From Sva-07 sp963710625 (GTDB taxonomy: Bacteria; Actinomycetota; Acidimicrobiia; Acidimicrobiales; Ilumatobacteraceae): a DNA stretch of 64,000 nucleotides. The DNA lies in NCBI GenBank assembly GCA_963710625.1, contig CAVQBG010000013.1:62001-126000 (forward strand), given 5' to 3'. This document shows, piece after piece, positions 51,307 to 59,551 of the stretch. The position numbers were made by a program, and so were the translations under genes. The notes beneath the pieces were generated by a model. The model was not told the origin of the DNA. It did no database searches and saw only the letters and a program-made list of their open reading frames with translations. The number at the start of each line of letters is the position of its first letter. Position 1 is the stretch's first letter.

Positions 51307-52623
51307 ATGCAGCGACCACTCATGCGAACCCTGGCGGTCGGCGGCCTCCTCGCACTCTCGGTCGTCTCCCAGGTCGACGCGCAGAGCGCGGGGCTGCGTC
51401 CGGCTGCCGACGCCGCCGGGCTCGACTTCGGCGCTGCGGTCACGGTCGCTGCGCTCGACGACGACGCCTATCGCCAGTTGCTCGTCGACAACGTCAACAT
51501 GGTGTCCACTGTCTCCGAGGTCGATTTCGGTGTCGTCCAACCCGAGCCCGGGGTGTACGACTTCTCGGCTGCCGATGCACTCGTCGACTTCGCCGCCGAG
51601 AACGAACTGACCGTTCGCGGCCACGGGCTGATCAGCCCCGACGGGCTCCCCGGCTGGATCACCGGCGGAAGCTGGACGGCCGAGACGCTGGCGACGGTCC
51701 TGAGAGACCACGTCACCGAGGTCGTCAGCCACTACGCCGAGCGGGACCCGGGGGTCGTGACCCAGTGGGACGTCGTCGACGAGGCCTTCCTCCCCGACGG
51801 CACCCTGCGCAACTCGCTGTGGCGCCAGGTGATCGGCGACGACTATCTCCGCATTGCGTTCGAGGCCGCCCGAGCCGCCGATCCCGGTGCGCTCCTCTTC
51901 TACGACGACTTCTACGACGACCTCTCCGTCACACAGGACGCCGTCGACAGCGGGCTCACGATCGTGCCCGGTGCCACCGCCGATCGATCCGACTGCGCAC
52001 TGGTCGCGAAGTGCGTCGGCGTGCAGTCGACGATCGCCTCGTTGGCCGCGGCCGGGGTTCCGATCGACGGGATCGGGTTCCAGGCGCACCTGTTGTCGCC
52101 CGACCCCGTCGACTTCGCCACGTTCTCGAGCTGGGTCACCGATCTCGGTCTCGCGTGGGCGATCACCGAGTTCGATGTGCCGGTCCCCGTGACGGAGATC
52201 GCCAACCCCGACACGCTCGCCTTCCAAGCGGATGCGTACGCCACCTCGCTGTCGGCGTGTCTCGACGCGGACTCGTGCGACACGTTCGTCGTCTGGGGAG
52301 TCACCGACCGGCTGCCGCCCACCCCGGACACCACCGGCGGCGCGTTCGGCGGGGCGCTCTGGTTCGACGCGTCTGGCGCTGCGAAACCGGCCGCCGAAGC
52401 GATGGCCGACGTTCTGGGTGCCACCGACTCCGAGCCGTCGACCACCGACGTCGCCCCGACCGAGCCCACCACCGAACCCACCGTGACCAGCCCTCCCTCG
52501 GAGCAGCCGACGGACGACTCGAACACCGTCGTCGCACTCGCCGTCGCTGCCGGAGCGCTCGCGGTGGTCGGAGCGGTCATCGTGCTGGCGCGACGGCGGA
52601 CCTCGAACGCGAAGAACCCCTGA
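51307..52623 (+). CDS. Surface-anchored GH10-type glycoside hydrolase
   Basis: A 438-residue exported protein with a signal peptide (residues 1-25), a GH10 TIM-barrel (about 35-375), a Thr/Pro-rich linker (TDVAPTEPTTEPTVTSPPSE) and a C-terminal transmembrane helix with RRR stop-transfer. GH10 enzymes are mainly endo-1,4-beta-xylanases. The nucleophile Glu288 is in ITEFDV and GFQAHL is present. The acid/base motif is WDVVDEAF, with aspartate where nearly all GH10 enzymes have asparagine, and the usual Trp-His after RGH is replaced (RGHGLISPDGLPGW). Activity or specificity may differ. TACCGT lies 10 nt before ATG. Confidence 0.83.
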   Translation: MQRPLMRTLAVGGLLALSVVSQVDAQSAGLRPAADAAGLDFGAAVTVAALDDDAYRQLLVDNVNMVSTVSEVDFGVVQPEPGVYDFSAADALVDFAAENELTVRGHGLISPDGLPGWITGGSWTAETLATVLRDHVTEVVSHYAERDPGVVTQWDVVDEAFLPDGTLRNSLWRQVIGDDYLRIAFEAARAADPGALLFYDDFYDDLSVTQDAVDSGLTIVPGATADRSDCALVAKCVGVQSTIASLAAAGVPIDGIGFQAHLLSPDPVDFATFSSWVTDLGLAWAITEFDVPVPVTEIANPDTLAFQADAYATSLSACLDADSCDTFVVWGVTDRLPPTPDTTGGAFGGALWFDASGAAKPAAEAMADVLGATDSEPSTTDVAPTEPTTEPTVTSPPSEQPTDDSNTVVALAVAAGALAVVGAVIVLARRRTSNAKNP

Positions 52624-52647
52624 GCAGGGAGCCCCTGCTCAGGGGTT
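52615..52647. terminator. Perfect hairpin between the GH10 gene and tRNA-Cys
   Basis: AACCCCTGAGCAGGG and its exact complement form a 15-bp stem with loop AGC. The GH10 stop TGA is inside the left arm. The right end is 2 bp from the tRNA 3' end on the opposite strand, so it can terminate both. Confidence 0.75.
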
Positions 52648-52649
52648 GG

Positions 52650-52721
52650 AGGCGACGATGAGAATCGAACTCATGTACACGGCTTTGCAGGCCGTTGCCT
52701 AAACCACTCGGCCACGTCGCC
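52650..52721 (-). tRNA. tRNA-Cys (anticodon GCA)
   Basis: A complete cloverleaf on the minus strand: acceptor GGCGACG pairs with CGTCGCC, the anticodon stem is ACGGC/GCCGT around loop CTGCAAA with anticodon GCA, and the T arm is ATGAG-TTCGATT-CTCAT. The discriminator base is T, as expected for cysteine tRNA. CCA is not encoded. TATCCT about 12 nt upstream may be the -10. Confidence 0.95.
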
Positions 52722-52763
52722 AATGAGGTGCCGAGGATAGCGGGCCCTCCCGCCAAACGGGGC

Positions 52764-52778
52764 CCCGACGACGTCGGG
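52764..52778. terminator. Short hairpin after oleD
   Basis: CCCGACG and CGTCGGG flank a single A, giving a 6-bp stem with a GAC loop, 8 bp downstream of the oleD stop on the minus strand. No T run follows. Confidence 0.45.
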
Positions 52779-52786
52779 AGGCCCGA

Positions 52787-53809
52787 TCAGCCGGACGCCT
52801 GGTCGGCGCCCGGGCCGGCCAGCGAGGCGTACCAGTCGGCGAGTCGGGCGAGACCGACGTCGAGCGACACCGACGGTGACCAGCCGAGATCGTCGCGCGC
52901 CGGGCGCGGATCGAACCAGTGGGCCGTCCCCAGCTGCTCGGCGAGGAACTGTGTCAGCGGTGGCTCGTCGGCGCGCCGGAGCACTGGCCACATCCGCTCG
53001 ACCAGGGCTCCGCCGGCGCGGCCGACGCGCAGCGACACGTCGCGAGGCGCGAACGGCACGCCGGCGGCCCGGCAGATCCCCTCGACGAGTTCGCGGATCA
53101 TCCGAGGTTCGCCGTTCGACACCACGTAGGGCCGTCCTGAACAGGCGGCACCGGGGCCGACGGCGTCGAGCGCAGCGACGAGTGCGTCGACGGCGTTGTC
53201 GATGTAGGTGGTGTCGACCAGTGCCCGACCCCCGCCCACCAGGGCGAGTCGCCCGGCCGCTGCGCGCTCGACGATGCGTCCGACGAGTTGCGTGTCACCC
53301 GGGCCCCACACGAGGTGCGGGCGAACAGCGACCACGCCGAGCCGGTCGGACGCCATCGCGAGCGCGACGTACTCGGCCATCGCCTTCGACTCGGCGTACC
53401 ACGCTCGCTGGCGGCCGAACACCGGGGCATCGGCGCCACCGCCGATGATCGGCTCACCGCCATGGGCCACCGAGGGCGACGAGACGTGCACGATCCGGTC
53501 GATGTCGTGTTCGAGCGCTGCGGCGACGACGTGCTCGGTCCCCTCGACGTTGACGGCCCGGTACTCCTCCCAGCCGCCGACCACACCGACCTTGGCAGCG
53601 ACGTGCACGATCGCGTCACAGCCTGCCGCGGCCGACCGCACGGCGTCCGCATCACGGATGTCGCCGAGGCGCTGGGTCACACGATCGAGCCCGTCGAGTG
53701 CGCCCGACGGATGCCGTTGCAGGCAGACGACCGAATCGCCGCGCGTGCTCAGGGTCCGTGCGACGCCGGCACCGATCAGGCTCGACGCACCCGTGACCAG
53801 CACCTGCAC
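52787..53809 (-). CDS. oleD: OleD, 2-alkyl-3-oxoalkanoate reductase
   Basis: A 340-residue extended SDR (NAD-dependent epimerase fold). The cofactor loop is VTGASSLIGAGVA, IVHVAAKVG follows, and the catalytic Tyr-x-x-x-Lys is in WYAESKAMAE. OleD reduces the beta-keto acid made by OleA before lactone formation. Identification rests mainly on the oleA-oleBC-oleD order; alone it could be a hydroxysteroid-dehydrogenase-like SDR. It starts at GTG 53809, 10 bp after oleBC. Confidence 0.85.
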   Translation of the reverse strand: MQVLVTGASSLIGAGVARTLSTRGDSVVCLQRHPSGALDGLDRVTQRLGDIRDADAVRSAAAGCDAIVHVAAKVGVVGGWEEYRAVNVEGTEHVVAAALEHDIDRIVHVSSPSVAHGGEPIIGGGADAPVFGRQRAWYAESKAMAEYVALAMASDRLGVVAVRPHLVWGPGDTQLVGRIVERAAAGRLALVGGGRALVDTTYIDNAVDALVAALDAVGPGAACSGRPYVVSNGEPRMIRELVEGICRAAGVPFAPRDVSLRVGRAGGALVERMWPVLRRADEPPLTQFLAEQLGTAHWFDPRPARDDLGWSPSVSLDVGLARLADWYASLAGPGADQASG

Positions 53810-53819
53810 GGCGGCGCCC

Positions 53820-56423
53820 TCAGCTCAGCGCCCGCGTGCGACTGCCGGCCAGCAGGGCCGATGCCCACGCAGCGACGGCGGATCGGTCGATCTTGGCGTT
53901 GTGCCTGATGTCGACCGGAAGCGCCTCCACGACGAGGACGGCTGCGATGGGCCGGTCGACGGCCGCCCGTACGTGGTGTGCGACGTCGGTCGGAGCCGGA
54001 CCGTCGTCGACTCCGGGCTGCTCGACGACGACCACGAGCTGCTGGGTACCGACAGGTCCGACGCCGACAGCCGCTGCCCGCGGCACCCCGAGCGCCCGCT
54101 CGACGACCCGCTCGACCGGGACCGGCGTGACCGGTCCGGCAGCAGTGTGGATCACATGCACTGCGCGGCCTTCGACCCACAGCCGTCCGAGGGCGTCGAC
54201 ATGGCCGACGTCACCCGATCGGTGCCACCGGCCGGCGCCCGGCCGGGCAGCGCGCTGCGTGGCCCACATGCCCAGGTAGCCGTCGGACACCCACGGCGCC
54301 CGGACGAGGATCTCGCCGAGCGCCATCGGGGCGAGCGCATCGGGCAGGGTGTCGGGCTCGAATCCGAGCGCGGAGATCCGGACGTCGGCGCCCGCCACCG
54401 GTCGGCCGACACACACGCCACCGGCGGGATCGTCGGCCTCCGCCTCGGTGATCTCGGCCAGCTCGATGTCGGCGACCGGGAGGACCTCGGTCATCCCGTA
54501 CGGGGTACGGAGTCGAGCGGCCGGTGCGAGTCGAGCGACCGCTCGGAGCGTCTCCGACGGCACCGGAGCGCCGGCCGAGAGCACGAGGCGCAGGCCGAGG
54601 AGGCCCGCTCGCTGCGACCCTGCGTCGGTCGCGACGACGTTGGCCAGCGCGGACGGTGACGCGAACGCGAGCGTCGCGTCGATCCTGGTGCACGCCTCGT
54701 CGAGCATCGCCGCCGTGAGTTCGGCCGGTCTGGTGACGTCGCACGCCGGCAGCGCAGTGGCGATCCCGAGTGCGGGCCCGTAGAGGGCGAACGGCGCGAA
54801 CGCGGCGACGAGTCGGTCGTTCGCCGTGATCGAGTAGGTGCCGGCCAGGGCATCTCGCTGCGCGATCAGCTGTCGGTGGAGGTAGCGCACGCCCTTGGGC
54901 GGCCCGGTTGCTCCCGACGTGAACAACACGGCGGCCGGATCGTCGGGGCCGGGTTCTTGCGGCGGGCCGAGCGCGGTCGTGTCGGCGGCAGCGATCAGGT
55001 CGTGGACGTCGAGCCGTTGCGCCCGTGGGGCCCATCGCATCGTGGTGGCCGCGGCGAGCGCCGATTTCGGACCGATCACCCAGCGAGGCCGTGCAGAACG
55101 AACCGCCCGACCGAGCCCGCGCAGGCCGAGCCCGCGATCGGCGATCACGGTGACCCCGCCGGCGCGCCACACGCCGTACACCGCTGCGGCCAGGTCGACG
55201 CCCGGCGGCGTGAGCATGGCGACATGGTCACCCGGTTGCAGGCCGCGACGGACGAGTTCTGCGGCCACGCCGTCGACGCGCCGGGCGAGGGTGGCGAACG
55301 AGATCGATTCGTCGGTGGCGAGGTCGACGAACGCGTCACGATCGTCGTCGCGTCGGTTGTCGAGCGCCGACCACAGGTTCGCCGTCCCACCGTTCGCTGC
55401 CGGCCCGTCGATCGCCGCGGGCGTCTCGGCCGGTGACGGCGCCGGCAGGCGTCCTGCGAACAGATCGGCCAACCATGCCTCGGCCACCTCGGCGACGTCG
55501 GCCTCGGCCATCACGAGATGGTTGGCCTTGGCGAAACGATGAACGGTCGTGTTCGGGAATCGACCTGCGAGGTCGGCACAGAAGTCGTCGTCGAACACGG
55601 GGTCCTTCGCGCCCCAGGCCAGGAGCACCGGCGCCTTCACGCCGACCAGCCTGGCGGCGACGTCGGCGATCCCCGTCTCGGACGGGTGCCCCGATCGAAG
55701 TGGGATGTCGTCGACGAAGTCGGCGATCGCCGCTCGCGACGGGGCGGTTCGATACGGCGCCCGGAACGCCGCTCGGTCGGTCTTGGAGATCCGTCGCCCG
55801 GACAGGCGAACCGTGCCTTCGACGAACGTCGGAGTGCCCCGACACACCAGATCGAGGATCGGTGCCCACGCTGCGAGCCGGATGATCCCCGGTGCCTCAC
55901 GTCCCTCCGGCACGGCGATCCCGGTGTTGCACAGGATCATGCCCGCGACCTGGCGGGGATCCTGCACCACCCACCCCATTGCGATCGCACCGCCCCAGTC
56001 GTGCGCCGCCACCACGAGCGGCGCCGACCCGGGAAGGCCGAGCGCCACCACCACGTCGTCGAGGTCGCGCACGCGATCGTCGAAACGCCGGCGCGTGGTG
56101 CGCTCGCTGAAACCCATGCCGAGCTGGTCGACGGCGACCACGCGGTAGCGGGAGTGCAACTGACGCAGGAACGTCGCCCAGGCGTACCCCCACGTCGGGT
56201 TGCCGTGGACGCACAACACCGTGGGTGTCACGGCGGGCTCGGCGCCGGCGGGCACCCCGGTGTCGAGTACGTGCCAGCGATGGCTTCCGCCCGCGTGGCT
56301 CGGCACGTCGACGACGTGCGACCAGGACGGGTCGAGTCCCCAACGCTGCCAGTCGGCGTCCGAGGGCGGTTCCGGCGACCAGCCGGGCTCCCCCGCCGTG
56401 GCGCTCGTCGACGCCTCCGTCAC
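53820..56423 (-). CDS. oleBC: OleBC fusion: beta-lactone decarboxylase plus beta-lactone synthetase
   Basis: An 867-residue two-domain protein. Residues 1-320 are an alpha/beta hydrolase of the haloalkane-dehalogenase type (CVHGNPTWGYAW, nucleophile aspartate in AAHDWGGAIA, histidine in AKANHLVM), matching OleB, which decarboxylates the beta-lactone to an olefin. After an Ala/Pro linker, residues 340-867 are an AMP-forming ligase (FTSGATGPPKG, PYGMTEVLP) matching OleC, the beta-lactone synthetase. Such fusions are known from actinobacteria. GTG 56423 overlaps the oleA stop; GTG 56426 is one codon earlier. Confidence 0.92.
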   Translation of the reverse strand: MTEASTSATAGEPGWSPEPPSDADWQRWGLDPSWSHVVDVPSHAGGSHRWHVLDTGVPAGAEPAVTPTVLCVHGNPTWGYAWATFLRQLHSRYRVVAVDQLGMGFSERTTRRRFDDRVRDLDDVVVALGLPGSAPLVVAAHDWGGAIAMGWVVQDPRQVAGMILCNTGIAVPEGREAPGIIRLAAWAPILDLVCRGTPTFVEGTVRLSGRRISKTDRAAFRAPYRTAPSRAAIADFVDDIPLRSGHPSETGIADVAARLVGVKAPVLLAWGAKDPVFDDDFCADLAGRFPNTTVHRFAKANHLVMAEADVAEVAEAWLADLFAGRLPAPSPAETPAAIDGPAANGGTANLWSALDNRRDDDRDAFVDLATDESISFATLARRVDGVAAELVRRGLQPGDHVAMLTPPGVDLAAAVYGVWRAGGVTVIADRGLGLRGLGRAVRSARPRWVIGPKSALAAATTMRWAPRAQRLDVHDLIAAADTTALGPPQEPGPDDPAAVLFTSGATGPPKGVRYLHRQLIAQRDALAGTYSITANDRLVAAFAPFALYGPALGIATALPACDVTRPAELTAAMLDEACTRIDATLAFASPSALANVVATDAGSQRAGLLGLRLVLSAGAPVPSETLRAVARLAPAARLRTPYGMTEVLPVADIELAEITEAEADDPAGGVCVGRPVAGADVRISALGFEPDTLPDALAPMALGEILVRAPWVSDGYLGMWATQRAARPGAGRWHRSGDVGHVDALGRLWVEGRAVHVIHTAAGPVTPVPVERVVERALGVPRAAAVGVGPVGTQQLVVVVEQPGVDDGPAPTDVAHHVRAAVDRPIAAVLVVEALPVDIRHNAKIDRSAVAAWASALLAGSRTRALS

Positions 56424-57445
56424 CACACGATTTCGGTGAAACTGGTGTTCAGTCCCGAGCCGATGCCCATGCAGAGCACCCGGTCACCGACCTCGACGCG
56501 GTCAGCGACGCTGGCAAGGGTGATCGGGATCGCCGCTGGTCCGACGTTGCCGTACTGCGGGAAGGTGAGCGGCGCCTTCGACGGGTCGATCCCGAGGCGT
56601 TCGGTGATCAGCCGGGTGTGGACCTGGCTGACCTGGTGGATGACGTACCAGTCCATGCCGACTTCCCAGTCGAAGTCGTGGCCGGAGTGCTTCCACGCCG
56701 CCTCCGCGAGGTCGAGCCCGGCGACGAGCAGACCGTGGGTGTCGGTGGTCATGCGATCGAGATCGCCGACACAGAGCTCGTGGTGCTGCGTGCCCGAGCG
56801 GGCGATACCGCCGACCAGCCGGTGAGCCTCGGGGTGCTCGTCGAGCCGGCAGAGCACGGCGGCGGCGGCGCCCGAACCGAGCGTGAGCGACGCGAACTCG
56901 GCGAAGATGTCCGCGGCCTCGGTGGTCGGCTGCTGCAGGCGGGCGATCGTGGTCTGTTGCGTGTACCGGCTGCCTTCGCCGTCGACGATCAACGCGTAGT
57001 CGATGGCGCCGGCGTCGATCGCCGCAGCGGCGATCTGCATGCCGTTGATGAAGCCCAGACAGGCGTTGCCGACGTCGAAGTTCAGACAACTGGGACCGAG
57101 CTGGAGCTGGTGATGCACCGCGCATGCAACCGACGGCTCGAGATGGTGCTTGCAGACCGACGTGGAGATCAGCATCCCGACGCGTTTCGGGTCGATGCCG
57201 GCGGTGTCGAGCGCGGCCTGACCGGCCATCGCCGCGGCTTGGTCGAACGTGACACCCTCGGGCCACCAACGGCGCGCCTCGATCCCTGCGAGTTCGGACA
57301 GCGTGCCCGCTTTGAGGCCGGTCCGTTCGTACGTTTCGGCGAGTTGCTCGTCGATCCATGCCGACGTCACCACCTCGGGCGCTTCCACGGCTTCGATGGC
57401 CAGGACCCCGACGTTTCGGTGGGTCATTACGGAGTTCTCGGTCAT
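56420..57445 (-). CDS. oleA: OleA, acyl-CoA head-to-head condensing thiolase
   Basis: A 341-residue ketosynthase III-like enzyme that joins two fatty acyl-CoA chains in long-chain olefin synthesis. The nucleophilic cysteine is in VGNACLGFING, the His in VIHQVSQVHT and Asn in YGNVGPAAIP; the GIEARRWWPEGVTF loop is typical of OleA rather than FabH. It heads the oleA-oleBC-oleD operon. Unusually for this window it has a Shine-Dalgarno (GGAAAGGA, 6 nt before ATG), with TAGGCT (57473-57478) about 27 nt upstream of the start. Confidence 0.92.
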   Translation of the reverse strand: MTENSVMTHRNVGVLAIEAVEAPEVVTSAWIDEQLAETYERTGLKAGTLSELAGIEARRWWPEGVTFDQAAAMAGQAALDTAGIDPKRVGMLISTSVCKHHLEPSVACAVHHQLQLGPSCLNFDVGNACLGFINGMQIAAAAIDAGAIDYALIVDGEGSRYTQQTTIARLQQPTTEAADIFAEFASLTLGSGAAAAVLCRLDEHPEAHRLVGGIARSGTQHHELCVGDLDRMTTDTHGLLVAGLDLAEAAWKHSGHDFDWEVGMDWYVIHQVSQVHTRLITERLGIDPSKAPLTFPQYGNVGPAAIPITLASVADRVEVGDRVLCMGIGSGLNTSFTEIVW

Positions 57446-57566
57446 CGGCGGTCCTTTCCCATGGGTGTCGGCAGCCTACGTCATCAATGCCCACCCGGCG
57501 GGGTCGTTCGACCACTGACCCGATGGTAAGTTCGCCCAAAGGGGATCAACGACCAAAGGGGCATGG
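57446..57566. promoter_or_regulatory. Divergent promoters of the ole operon and an SDR
   Basis: TAGGCT on the minus strand (57473-57478) serves oleA through a short leader with a Shine-Dalgarno. On the plus strand TAAGTT (57527-57532) precedes two copies of CCAAAGGGG (57536-57544 and 57553-57561); the second is the probable Shine-Dalgarno of the SDR. Confidence 0.45.
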
Positions 57567-58478
57567 ATGGAACTCGGACCAGGCAAAGTGGCAGTCGTCA
57601 CCGGGGCAGCCAGCGGCATCGGGCTGGCGATGGCGAATGCGTTCGCTGCGGCGGGATGTTCCGTCGTGCTGGCCGACGTGCAGGCCGACGCCCTCGAGGT
57701 CGCTGCTGCCGAGGTCGGCGCACACGGTGTCGACACACTCGCCGTCGTCACCGACGTCAGCAAGGCCGACCAGGTCGAGGCGCTCGCGGCGGCGACGATG
57801 GAACGCTTCGGAGCGGTCCACGTCGTGTGCAACAACGCGGGCGTCGCCGGCGCCGGCGACCCGTGGCTCGGGCCGATCGAGTCGTGGGAGTGGGTGTTCG
57901 GCGTCAACCTGTGGGGCGTCGTGTACGGGGTGCGAACCTTCCTACCGCTCATTGCGATGTCCGGTGGCGGCCACATCGTCAACACCGCATCGATGGCCGG
58001 GCTGTACCCGGGGCTGTCCGGACCGTACGACGCGACCAAGCACGCCGTCGTCGCGCTGACCGAGAACCTCTACAACGGGATGCAGATGGCGGAGGTGCCG
58101 ATCGGTGTCAGCTGCCTGTGCCCCGGTTGGGTCAAGACCGGCATCGCCCAGTCCGAACGCAACTGGCCAGCCGAGTTCGGCGAGGTGCCCGAGCGCGATG
58201 CGATCCAAGACGTCGGACGGGTCCACTTCGAGCGGGCCATCGACGAAGGCATGCAGCCTGGAGCCGTCGCCGATCTGGTGGTCGACGCGGTGCGGAACGA
58301 CCGGTACTGGATCTTCCCCCATCCCGACTGGTTGGAGATCGCGATCGAGCGCTTCCACAGCGTCGGCGAGGGCCTCGATCCCGAACAGCCGGAGGAGTTC
58401 CCGGGCATGCCGCCGCGCTCGCAGATGATCGCCGAGATGACGGCGGTGATGGCAGCGATGACCCCGCCCGCCGACTGA
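57567..58478 (+). CDS. Short-chain dehydrogenase/reductase
   Basis: A 303-residue SDR with cofactor loop TGAASGIGLAMANA, NNAGVAG, the catalytic serine in TASMAG and Tyr-x-x-x-Lys in YDATKHAV. The C-terminal 70 residues (after the RNWPAEFGEVP segment) extend beyond the classical 250-residue core. It starts at ATG 57567, 5 nt after AAAGGGG; another ATG at 57563 is out of frame. It is divergent from the ole operon; a role with olefins is possible but unsupported. Confidence 0.87.
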   Translation: MELGPGKVAVVTGAASGIGLAMANAFAAAGCSVVLADVQADALEVAAAEVGAHGVDTLAVVTDVSKADQVEALAAATMERFGAVHVVCNNAGVAGAGDPWLGPIESWEWVFGVNLWGVVYGVRTFLPLIAMSGGGHIVNTASMAGLYPGLSGPYDATKHAVVALTENLYNGMQMAEVPIGVSCLCPGWVKTGIAQSERNWPAEFGEVPERDAIQDVGRVHFERAIDEGMQPGAVADLVVDAVRNDRYWIFPHPDWLEIAIERFHSVGEGLDPEQPEEFPGMPPRSQMIAEMTAVMAAMTPPAD

Positions 58479-58480
58479 GA

Positions 58481-58514
58481 AATTACAGCAGGAGTCCGAC
58501 CACCTGCTGCAATT
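58481..58514. terminator. Imperfect hairpin between convergent genes
   Basis: AATTACAGCAGGAG and CACCTGCTGCAATT pair at 12 of 14 positions around TCCGAC. It sits between the SDR stop and the stop of the convergent amidohydrolase, which it touches. Confidence 0.6.
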
Positions 58515-59542
58515 CATCCGAGGCGGTAGACGCGCGCGGCGGTGCCTCGAAGCATCGCGTCGCGTTCGTCGGGCGCGAAGTCGGCGACGATCTTCTTGAA
58601 CCCGTTCCACACCACGCGGTACGACAACGAGAACCGGTCGACCGGGAAGTTCGACTCGAACATGCAGCGCTGCGGGCCGAACTGCTCGATCGTGTGCAGG
58701 TAGTAGCGGCGCTGGGCGTCGACGAATTCGTCGGAGGTCGGTGGACGTTCGGCCGTGTGCCAGCCGAAGCCGTTGTCGGGCATCGCCAGGCCACCGAGCT
58801 TGGCGACGACGTTGGGGCAGCCGGCGATCTCGGTGATGTCGGCGGTCCACCGCTCGAAGATCTGCTCGCGCTGCACTTCGTAGGGCCCCACCCCGAGCGG
58901 CGTCCCGAAGTGGTCGAGCACGATCGTGGTGCCCGACACGGCGCGTGCCAGCTCGGCGAAGTCAGGGTTCTGGTAGTGGTAGTGCCAGGTGTCGTAGGTG
59001 AGGCCACGCTCCCCCAGCCGTGCGACACCGCGACGGAAGTCGGCATCCGCGTAGAGGCCCGCCGGCGCCCCGCCCGGGATCGTCAGCACCTCGGGGTGCA
59101 GTGCGTGTGAGCCGGCGTGTCGGATCCCGCGCAACCGGCCGTGCGCAGCGCCCTCGTGTGCGTCGAGCACGTCGTCGAGGCGGCCGAGGTCGGTGAGGTC
59201 GGCATGGGCGACGATGCCCCCCATCACCTGGCGGGGCGCGCGTTCGGCCTCGGCGGTGACGAACTCGGTCTCGCCGACCGGTCGCATCTCGACCGGCCCG
59301 TCGCTCCGGTACGCGGCGCCACACTCGACGAACACGGTGTCGACGATCCGATGGCCGCTCGACACGTCGGTGATCAGATCGTCGAGCCCGTAGGGCAGGG
59401 AACCTCCGGCCGGCCACAGGTGGTGATGCGGGTCGATGATCGGCGCATCGGGTTCGACGATCTCCTCGACGACGGAGTCGAGCCAGGCCTGACTCCCCGG
59501 CTCCGCAGTGCTGGGCTGGCTGGCGGTTCCCGGGTCGCTCAT
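58514..59542 (-). CDS. Amidohydrolase 2 family metal-dependent hydrolase
   Basis: A 342-residue TIM-barrel amidohydrolase. The metal motif PIIDPHHHLWP is at residues 34-44, a histidine follows in VLDHFGTP, and an aspartate/asparagine lies near MFESNFPVD. The set resembles lactonase and decarboxylase members (2-pyrone-4,6-dicarboxylate lactonase, rhamnonolactonase). The substrate is unknown. TAGCTT lies 6 nt before ATG 59542, suggesting a leaderless start. It lies 9 bp downstream of the ATPase gene on the same strand. Confidence 0.86.
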   Translation of the reverse strand: MSDPGTASQPSTAEPGSQAWLDSVVEEIVEPDAPIIDPHHHLWPAGGSLPYGLDDLITDVSSGHRIVDTVFVECGAAYRSDGPVEMRPVGETEFVTAEAERAPRQVMGGIVAHADLTDLGRLDDVLDAHEGAAHGRLRGIRHAGSHALHPEVLTIPGGAPAGLYADADFRRGVARLGERGLTYDTWHYHYQNPDFAELARAVSGTTIVLDHFGTPLGVGPYEVQREQIFERWTADITEIAGCPNVVAKLGGLAMPDNGFGWHTAERPPTSDEFVDAQRRYYLHTIEQFGPQRCMFESNFPVDRFSLSYRVVWNGFKKIVADFAPDERDAMLRGTAARVYRLG

Positions 59543-59551
59543 GACCCGAAG

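Noticed and set aside
52764..52778. Short palindrome as a regulator operator for tRNA-Cys
   Set aside because: It is too far upstream of the tRNA -10 for a clear role and fits better as the end of the ole operon.
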